From: Candidatus Latescibacterota bacterium
Lineage (GTDB): Bacteria; Krumholzibacteriota; Krumholzibacteriia; WVZY01; JAKEHA01
Reading direction: 5' to 3'
NCBI GenBank assembly: GCA_022615275.1
Contig: JAKEHA010000115.1
Coordinates: forward strand, 1-8,162
Length of the DNA: 8,162 bases
In this document: positions 1 to 4,622 of the stretch, one piece after another
Layout of the letters: every line of letters starts with the position of its first letter
How positions within the stretch are numbered: the first letter of the stretch is position 1
Made by a program: the position numbers and the translations under genes
The notes under the pieces: generated by a model
What the model was told of the DNA's origin: nothing
Seen by the model: only the letters and a program-made list of their open reading frames with translations
Database searches by the model: none

Positions 1-2
1 CG

Positions 3-3000
3 GGCAAATCGGGGGCGATCCTCTCCGGTGGACCGGAGTATCCGTTCAAGGACACGCAGGTGGCGAACGGCAAGACGTGGACGCGAATCCAGTGCTGGCT
101 GCGCGTGCTTACCACGAACATCTTCGTGGTCGACTTGAACGACAACCTGTTCGAAGCCGGAGACGTGATCGAGTTCTTCTTCGGCGCGACGAGTACATCC
201 GGACTGACGAGCTACGCATCGGGGCCCTCTCTCAACTACGTCCAAAGCGACGTCGAATTGGCCGCCGAGCTGGCGTCGGAGTTCACCATTCTGCCGCTCG
301 AGGGCGGCTCTACGACCGACATTCTATACGTCGACGGAATGGACGGACGCGGCGCGCAGGTCTATTGGGACACCGCGTTCGAGCATTTGAACATTACGAC
401 CGACCGCTACGACGTGCGCGGGCCGACCTCGAGCGTGTCGAATCGCCCCGGCACGCGCGTGACGGATGTCGCCACTCAGCTCAATGAGAACTACCGCGTG
501 ATTCTTTGGGACGTCGGCGATATCACGCAGAACTTGGGCGACGGCACGGGGGCACCGGAGAAATCGAACGACTACGCGATGGTGAACGCGTTCCTGGCCG
601 GACTGGCGACACCCGGCGGGCTCTACGTCTGCGGCGACGATTACGGGGCAGGTCTCAACTTTGCAACAGGCGCGTCCGCCGTGACATTCAAGTCGACGTA
701 CATCACCTACACCCTCACCACCGGCAACCATCGTCCGGTCTACGGTATGTCACCTCTGGCGGCCGGTGTCGACGGAGGCGCCTTCGCGGGCGACACCTGG
801 ATCATTGCCGGCGGCTGCCCGCTCATCAACGACTTCGACGTCTTGACGCCCACGGGCGCGACCCTGATGCAATCGTCGTACGGCGAGCCCGACGTCGTCA
901 ACGGCGCGGAGATATTGAGAATCACCGGCAACGCGCGCGTTATGATCGCGGGCTACAGCTTCATCTATCTTCGCGACGACGAGGAAGACGGCGTCATGGA
1001 TCGCGCGAAGCACCTGCACGACATTCTCGTGTACTTCGGCGGTTCGCCCGACCAGCCGACCGATGCCGCGCCCGGTTTCGCCAACACGCTCGAGCAGAAC
1101 TACCCCAACCCGTTCAACCCGCAAACCACGATCGCGTTTGCTCTCAAGCAACGCGGCCGTGTGCGCATCGACGTGTTCAACGTCGCGGGTGAGCGCGTGG
1201 CGACGTTGCTGGATGAAACGCGCGCGGCGGGATCGCACACCGACGTGCACTGGGACGGACGCGACGCCGCTGGCTCTCCGGTCGCGAGCGGGGTATACTT
1301 TTATAGGCTTCGCTCCGACACCTTTACGCAGACCAGGAAGATGGTGCTCTTGAAGCGCTCGATTATCGTTTTCCTGGCGGTTTTCGTGCCGTTTGGCGCG
1401 GATGCGAAACGCGTCGAAGAGCCGGTCCGAGCCGCCGAGCTTTCCACCGCGGTCAGCCCCGTGGACGGACCGGTTCTACCCGGCTCGCCTTTCGCGCCCG
1501 CGGCCACAGAAACCACGGTGCTGGCGAGCTATACGTTCGACTCAGGCACGGTCTGTAACCCGCAAGGTTGGACCGTGGTCGACGGTACCGCGCAGGTCGC
1601 AGTGTTCTGGCACGTCGACGACTTCGTGGGTGCCAACGTCAACGAGGGTGATTCACTCGCGGTACTCGCGGGAACGAAGTCGCTCTGGTGCGGGTTGCGT
1701 GCGGGAGCAACGGGGCTCCCGTGCAGCTACAGCACCCTACCCGGCTACGGAAACAACTGGAATCAAGTGTGGCAGACCAAGGCGTGCATTCCCGTCACCG
1801 GGGATCTCGACGTGTCGTTTCTCATGGAGATCGACTCCGAACCCGCTTACGACGCGTCCGTCCTGGAGTACACGACCGACTGCGATAGCCCGTTCACCGA
1901 TTGGATGGGGCTCGACGGCGGCATCGGCGACTGGGACGGCATTCGGACACTCGCGGTCAACACGTCGTACGCGGTCGCCGGCACCCCCGTGAAAGTTCGC
2001 ATTCGCTTCGAAGCCGACGGCAGCTTTTCGGACGAGGACGCGTACTACGACAGCCACGCGGGTCCGGTCGTGATCGACAATTTGCAGGTCGAAGGGCTCG
2101 CGCTCGAGGACTTCGAGGGCGAAGTGGTCGGTGCGACGGAGACCGAGGATTGGGAGCCGTACCTGCCCCCGGGGTACGGGGCGTCGTATATGGCGTTGTT
2201 TCCGGGCACGTCCCTGGTTCAGGAAGACCAGTGCGCCAAGAACACGAGTTGCGTATGGGCCGCCATCGCCGGATCCACCGAGACCTACGCCTGCGGCGGC
2301 TTCCCACAGCAAGCGGCGGTTCCAAAGGGCAACGCCGACGGTCAGTACATCCACGCCGAAATATGGTCGCCCCTTATTCCGATCACCGGTACCGGCTCCG
2401 CGATCAACTATCAGTTCTCGGTGTACCGTGACTTCGCGCTCGACGGGCTCGTCTACTATATCTGGGACGTGCGCGCCGTCGTCGATGGTTGCGAGATGGC
2501 GTGGAGATCGCGCAACTTGTACTTCCCATCGAGCCAAAAGGACTGGCTTCGATACACCTTCCCGGTGGGCGACCTAATCCCCGCGACGGCATCGCACATG
2601 CGCGCGCGCCTGGGAGTCATTGACCTGTGCAGCATTTGGTGCGGTGTTTACGGGACGGGGGCGTGCCACAGTCACGCTCCGTTGCTGGATAACGTCAAAG
2701 TCTACCGCGTTGACATCTTCGGCCCCTTGTGGAGCACGCGCGACATCGACATGTTCCAGGACACCTTCCCCGGAGATGGAACGGACACCGGCATCGGCCG
2801 CGCGGACGCTGCGTTGAGCATCACCGCGAGTGCGAGTCCAACGATTCTCCCGGGCGACTCCGCGCGCGTCATCGTCAGCGATCCCATCACCGCGGTGCCT
2901 GTCACCAATCCCAGTGGCCTCGAGACCGACAACCTGGGCGGCACCGGCAACCAGTCCGGCACCAACGGCAACAAGGCCATATACCTCTGGGTGCACGTGA

Positions 3001-4382
3001 TCGACAGCGGTGTCCCGAGTGCCACCAAGACGGGTGCCGTGCTCTCCGGCGGCCCGGAGTATCCGTTCAAGGACACGCAGGTGGCTGACGGCAAGACGTG
3101 GACGCGGATTCAGTGCTGGCTTCGCGTGGCGGCGACGAGCACCTTCGTCGTCGACTTGAACGACAACCTGTTCGAAGCTGGCGACGTCGTCGAGTTTTTC
3201 TTCGGCGCGACCAGTACGAGCGGATACACGAGCTATGCCTCGGGCTCGGCGCTCAACTTCGTGCAGAGTGATCTCGAGTTGGCCGCGCAGGTCGCGTCCG
3301 AGTTCACGATTCTGCCGCTCGACGGTCCGACCGACATTCTCTACGTCGACGGCATGGACGGACGCGGCGCGCAGCAGTATTGGGACACCGCGTTCGAGAG
3401 CCTCGGGCTCGTCGCGGGCATCGATCGTTACGACGTGCGCGGGCCGACATCGAGCGTGTCGAATCGTCCCGCATCGCGGGTGACCGACGTCGCCACCCAG
3501 CTCCACGGCCACTACCGGCGCATCCTGTGGGACGCGGGCGACATCACGCAGAACCTGGGCGACGGCACCGGCGCACCCGAGAAGACGAACGACTACGCAA
3601 TGGTCAACTTATTCCTCGGCGGATTGCCGAATCCGGGCGGGGTTTACATCTGCGGCGACGATTACGCCCAGGGATTGAATACCGCCGCGGGTGCGTCCGC
3701 GGTCACGTTCAAGTCGACCTACGTCACGTTCACGCTCACGACCGGCAATCACCGCCCGAGCTTCGGCGTCTCGCCGATCGTGATGGGCGCGGCCGGGACC
3801 GCATTGGAAAACCAGTCGTTCGTCGCGTGGGGCGGGTGTCCCCTATTCAACGACTTCGACGTGATGACGCCCACGGGAGCGACCTTCGCCGCCATGACGT
3901 ACGGGACTGCCACGGGGACCAACGCGGCCGTCATCAGCAAGACCACGGGCAACGCGCGCGTGGTCGCGTCCGGCTTCAGCTTCATCTACATTCGCGACGA
4001 CGACGAGGACGGGATCATGGACCGGGCGTCTCACCTCGAGAAGCTCCTGTGCGCGCTCGGCGACTGCGAAGGCACCCCGACGTCGGCGCCGGCTGCGACC
4101 GCCGTGAACCGTCTCGAGCAGAACTACCCCAATCCGTTCAACCCGCAGACCACGATCGCGTTTTCGATCAAGGAACGCGCGCGCGTGCGAGTCGATGTCT
4201 TCGACGTATCCGGGGCGCGCGTGCGCACCCTGCTCGATGAGACCCGCGCAGCCGGGTCCTACGCCGACCTGCGTTGGGACGGAACCAGCGACGCCCGGCA
4301 GGCCGTGGCGAGCGGCGTCTATTTCTATCGATTGAGGGCGGGGAGCTTCTCCGAGACCCGCAAGATGGTCCTTCTCAAATAG
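3..4382 (+). CDS. Fused tandem secreted proteins with two C-terminal sorting domains (5' partial)
   Basis: One uninterrupted frame runs from the left edge to TAG at 4380-4382, with no stop before 60, so the GTG at 60 is not a credible start and the N-terminus lies outside the window. It has two parts. Unit A (3-1355) has an Ig-like beta-rich region to about 315, an alpha/beta domain from about 318 (DILYVDGMDGR) to about 1046, and a type-IX-secretion-like/FlgD-Ig-like sorting domain at 1089-1355 (LEQNYPNPFNP ... GVYFYRL ... KMVLLK). Instead of a stop, the next codons encode a typical signal peptide and the whole of unit B (1350-4382), which repeats the same last three domains. In the known family such sorting domains sit at the extreme C-terminus and direct export through the outer membrane, so an internal one is abnormal. 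Either this is a real fusion, or B starts internally, or the stop was lost by mutation or assembly. No catalytic family is firmly recognised. The frame itself is secure; the one-polypeptide reading is uncertain. Confidence 0.8.
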   Translation, partial: GKSGAILSGGPEYPFKDTQVANGKTWTRIQCWLRVLTTNIFVVDLNDNLFEAGDVIEFFFGATSTSGLTSYASGPSLNYVQSDVELAAELASEFTILPLEGGSTTDILYVDGMDGRGAQVYWDTAFEHLNITTDRYDVRGPTSSVSNRPGTRVTDVATQLNENYRVILWDVGDITQNLGDGTGAPEKSNDYAMVNAFLAGLATPGGLYVCGDDYGAGLNFATGASAVTFKSTYITYTLTTGNHRPVYGMSPLAAGVDGGAFAGDTWIIAGGCPLINDFDVLTPTGATLMQSSYGEPDVVNGAEILRITGNARVMIAGYSFIYLRDDEEDGVMDRAKHLHDILVYFGGSPDQPTDAAPGFANTLEQNYPNPFNPQTTIAFALKQRGRVRIDVFNVAGERVATLLDETRAAGSHTDVHWDGRDAAGSPVASGVYFYRLRSDTFTQTRKMVLLKRSIIVFLAVFVPFGADAKRVEEPVRAAELSTAVSPVDGPVLPGSPFAPAATETTVLASYTFDSGTVCNPQGWTVVDGTAQVAVFWHVDDFVGANVNEGDSLAVLAGTKSLWCGLRAGATGLPCSYSTLPGYGNNWNQVWQTKACIPVTGDLDVSFLMEIDSEPAYDASVLEYTTDCDSPFTDWMGLDGGIGDWDGIRTLAVNTSYAVAGTPVKVRIRFEADGSFSDEDAYYDSHAGPVVIDNLQVEGLALEDFEGEVVGATETEDWEPYLPPGYGASYMALFPGTSLVQEDQCAKNTSCVWAAIAGSTETYACGGFPQQAAVPKGNADGQYIHAEIWSPLIPITGTGSAINYQFSVYRDFALDGLVYYIWDVRAVVDGCEMAWRSRNLYFPSSQKDWLRYTFPVGDLIPATASHMRARLGVIDLCSIWCGVYGTGACHSHAPLLDNVKVYRVDIFGPLWSTRDIDMFQDTFPGDGTDTGIGRADAALSITASASPTILPGDSARVIVSDPITAVPVTNPSGLETDNLGGTGNQSGTNGNKAIYLWVHVIDSGVPSATKTGAVLSGGPEYPFKDTQVADGKTWTRIQCWLRVAATSTFVVDLNDNLFEAGDVVEFFFGATSTSGYTSYASGSALNFVQSDLELAAQVASEFTILPLDGPTDILYVDGMDGRGAQQYWDTAFESLGLVAGIDRYDVRGPTSSVSNRPASRVTDVATQLHGHYRRILWDAGDITQNLGDGTGAPEKTNDYAMVNLFLGGLPNPGGVYICGDDYAQGLNTAAGASAVTFKSTYVTFTLTTGNHRPSFGVSPIVMGAAGTALENQSFVAWGGCPLFNDFDVMTPTGATFAAMTYGTATGTNAAVISKTTGNARVVASGFSFIYIRDDDEDGIMDRASHLEKLLCALGDCEGTPTSAPAATAVNRLEQNYPNPFNPQTTIAFSIKERARVRVDVFDVSGARVRTLLDETRAAGSYADLRWDGTSDARQAVASGVYFYRLRAGSFSETRKMVLLK
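975..1001 (+). other. Putative calcium-binding loop in unit A
   Basis: The nine codons read D-D-E-E-D-G-V-M-D, fitting D-x-[DE]-x-D-G-x-x-D, the spacing of dockerin, EF-hand and thrombospondin-3-like calcium loops. It lies near the end of the alpha/beta domain, between the strand FSFIYLR and the last helix RAKHLHDIL. Confidence 0.4.
1089..1355 (+). other. Sorting domain of unit A (internal, no stop)
   Basis: This is an 89-codon C-terminal-signal domain starting LEQNYPNPFNP and including a GERVATLLDE turn, a DVHWDGRD strand, VASGVYFYRL and a final TRKMVLLK. It matches the known por-secretion/type IX sorting-domain pattern, which is related to FlgD Ig-like repeats. It aligns without gaps to the domain at 4113-4379, which ends in the same KMVLLK followed by a stop. 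Here the frame continues. Confidence 0.85.
1335..1352 (+). promoter_or_regulatory. Possible internal ribosome binding site and TTG start for unit B
   Basis: AGGAAG at 1335-1340 is followed after 9 nt by TTG at 1350-1352, which begins the signal-peptide coding stretch. The matching place at the end of unit B (before 4380) has CGCAAG instead of the purine-rich AGGAAG. This would allow B to be translated on its own although A has no stop. The site lies inside coding sequence and may be fortuitous. Confidence 0.35.
1350..1406 (+). other. Signal-peptide coding segment inside the long frame
   Basis: The 19 codons encode Met(TTG)-Lys-Arg-Ser, a hydrophobic core IIVFLAVFVPF, then GADA followed by KRVEEP. 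The n-, h- and c-regions and an A-x-A motif fit a Sec signal peptidase I substrate. It directly follows the KMVLL of unit A's sorting domain, where a protein terminus is expected. Confidence 0.75.
1350..4382 (+). CDS. Unit B: complete secreted multi-domain protein with sorting domain (alternative internal start)
   Basis: Read from TTG at 1350, this is a self-contained 1010-aa exported protein. Residues 1-19 are a signal peptide (MKRS, hydrophobic IIVFLAVFVPF, then A17-D18-A19 as an AxA cleavage site). Residues about 58-249 and 252-455 are two beta-rich modules, each ending in a [VL][IL]DN[LV]xV strand typical of jellyroll/MAM-like folds. Residues about 485-660 are an Ig-like domain. Residues about 662-903 are an alpha/beta domain (ILYVDGMDGR, RRILWDAGDIT, GGVYICGDDY) resembling class-I glutamine-amidotransferase/ThuA-like folds. 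Residues 922-1010 are the sorting domain (LEQNYPNPFNP to KMVLLK). Many cysteines suggest disulfides outside the cytoplasm. This is the likely ancestral gene boundary, because the signal peptide would be buried in the fusion. AGGAAG lies 9 nt upstream of the TTG. ATG 1341 and GTG 1344 are in-frame alternatives but sit too close to that site. The biochemical function is unknown. Confidence 0.5.
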   Translation: MKRSIIVFLAVFVPFGADAKRVEEPVRAAELSTAVSPVDGPVLPGSPFAPAATETTVLASYTFDSGTVCNPQGWTVVDGTAQVAVFWHVDDFVGANVNEGDSLAVLAGTKSLWCGLRAGATGLPCSYSTLPGYGNNWNQVWQTKACIPVTGDLDVSFLMEIDSEPAYDASVLEYTTDCDSPFTDWMGLDGGIGDWDGIRTLAVNTSYAVAGTPVKVRIRFEADGSFSDEDAYYDSHAGPVVIDNLQVEGLALEDFEGEVVGATETEDWEPYLPPGYGASYMALFPGTSLVQEDQCAKNTSCVWAAIAGSTETYACGGFPQQAAVPKGNADGQYIHAEIWSPLIPITGTGSAINYQFSVYRDFALDGLVYYIWDVRAVVDGCEMAWRSRNLYFPSSQKDWLRYTFPVGDLIPATASHMRARLGVIDLCSIWCGVYGTGACHSHAPLLDNVKVYRVDIFGPLWSTRDIDMFQDTFPGDGTDTGIGRADAALSITASASPTILPGDSARVIVSDPITAVPVTNPSGLETDNLGGTGNQSGTNGNKAIYLWVHVIDSGVPSATKTGAVLSGGPEYPFKDTQVADGKTWTRIQCWLRVAATSTFVVDLNDNLFEAGDVVEFFFGATSTSGYTSYASGSALNFVQSDLELAAQVASEFTILPLDGPTDILYVDGMDGRGAQQYWDTAFESLGLVAGIDRYDVRGPTSSVSNRPASRVTDVATQLHGHYRRILWDAGDITQNLGDGTGAPEKTNDYAMVNLFLGGLPNPGGVYICGDDYAQGLNTAAGASAVTFKSTYVTFTLTTGNHRPSFGVSPIVMGAAGTALENQSFVAWGGCPLFNDFDVMTPTGATFAAMTYGTATGTNAAVISKTTGNARVVASGFSFIYIRDDDEDGIMDRASHLEKLLCALGDCEGTPTSAPAATAVNRLEQNYPNPFNPQTTIAFSIKERARVRVDVFDVSGARVRTLLDETRAAGSYADLRWDGTSDARQAVASGVYFYRLRAGSFSETRKMVLLK
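3996..4022 (+). other. Putative calcium-binding loop in unit B
   Basis: B residues 883-891 read D-D-D-E-D-G-I-M-D, an exact D-x-D-x-D-G-x-x-D match. It sits at the same place as the loop in unit A, after the strand FSFIYIR. Conservation between diverged copies argues against chance. Actual metal binding is inferred. Confidence 0.45.
4113..4379 (+). other. C-terminal sorting domain of unit B
   Basis: These 89 codons (B residues 922-1010) start LEQNYPNPFNP and end TRKMVLLK directly before TAG. The placement at the extreme C-terminus is what the type IX sorting-domain family requires. The best inference is outer-membrane translocation and surface attachment or release of the protein. No secretion machinery gene is in the window to confirm the route. 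Confidence 0.85.
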
Positions 4383-4402
4383 CGGAATGGAAGGAAATGC
4401 CT

Positions 4403-4446
4403 ACGGGCGGGGGGCGCATCAAACTGTTTGCAGCCCCCGCCCGTTT
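4403..4446 (+). terminator. Hairpin terminator candidate after unit B
   Basis: An 11-bp perfect stem is formed by 4403-4413 (ACGGGCGGGGG) and 4434-4444 (CCCCCGCCCGT), with a loop of about 20 nt, 20 nt after the stop codon. The following tract is only TTTGCGTT, so intrinsic termination may be partial. The position immediately after a long gene supports the role. Confidence 0.55.
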
Positions 4447-4474
4447 GCGTTATGGTCCCGCCTGATTATCTTTG
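4444..4474 (+). promoter_or_regulatory. Candidate promoter for the lipoprotein gene (Bacteroidota-style)
   Basis: TTTG at 4444-4447 and TATCTTTG at 4467-4474 are separated by 19 nt. This agrees with the known Bacteroidota primary-sigma pattern TTTG-N19-TAnnTTTG. A weaker sigma70 reading is TTGCGT with TATCTT, 16 nt apart. The leader would be about 140 nt. The upstream box touches the right arm of the terminator hairpin. The motifs are short, so support is modest. Confidence 0.3.
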
Positions 4475-4609
4475 GAGGCGGCCGGGCATCCGTGTAAATG
4501 GGGCCATTCATCCGACTCCAATAGTTGTGGAAGCACATCCTCCCCACGACACCGCCGGGCCGCTCGCCCGCGAATGCGGCGTTTATCCCCCACGCCGAGA
4601 AAGACTTGC

Positions 4610-4622
4610 AGGAGGCATTTTG
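4610..4622 (+). promoter_or_regulatory. Ribosome binding site fixing the TTG start of the lipoprotein
   Basis: AGGAGG at 4610-4615 is a perfect Shine-Dalgarno core, 4 nt before TTG at 4620-4622. The spacing is short but workable. This site, and the lipoprotein signal that begins directly at this TTG, decide the start against the longer open frame beginning at 4428. Confidence 0.75.

Larger units (their letters stand above)
3..1355 (+). repeat. Tandem duplication, copy 1 (partial at left)
   Basis: This stretch is a diverged direct repeat of 3024-4379 at both DNA and protein level, covering the Ig-like, alpha/beta and sorting domains. Identity is high by eye but uneven. Near-identical DNA tracts, such as the one encoding VVDLNDNLFEAGD, alternate with diverged ones such as the stretch before the sorting domain. 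The repeat probably continues left of the window. Confidence 0.85.
3024..4379 (+). repeat. Tandem duplication, copy 2
   Basis: This is the partner of 3-1355, with the same domain order. Small indels fall near the linker before DILYVDGMDGR, in the loop before DRYDVRGP (ESLGLVAGI against EHLNITT) and before the sorting domain. Most third-codon differences are silent in the conserved blocks, which suggests purifying selection on both copies. Confidence 0.85.

Noticed and set aside
60..62. GTG as start of the 4.3-kb frame
   Set aside because: The frame is open to the left edge, and the codons from 3 to 59 encode the same residues (GGPEYPFKDTQ) as the matching internal part of unit B, so the protein clearly continues upstream.
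2574..3512. 312-codon open frame on the - strand inside unit B
   Set aside because: It is Arg/Val/Ala-rich, without motifs or a ribosome site, and fully antisense to a well-supported gene with recognisable domains.
4497..4508. Small inverted repeat AATGG-GG-CCATT as an operator
   Set aside because: It is a single short near-palindrome with no second copy in the window and no regulator gene nearby, so chance is a sufficient explanation.
4428..4619. 64-codon N-terminal extension of the lipoprotein frame
   Set aside because: The extension is low-complexity Pro/Arg-rich sequence, overlaps the terminator and leader, and would bury the lipoprotein signal. AGGAGG plus TTG at 4620 gives a proper start.
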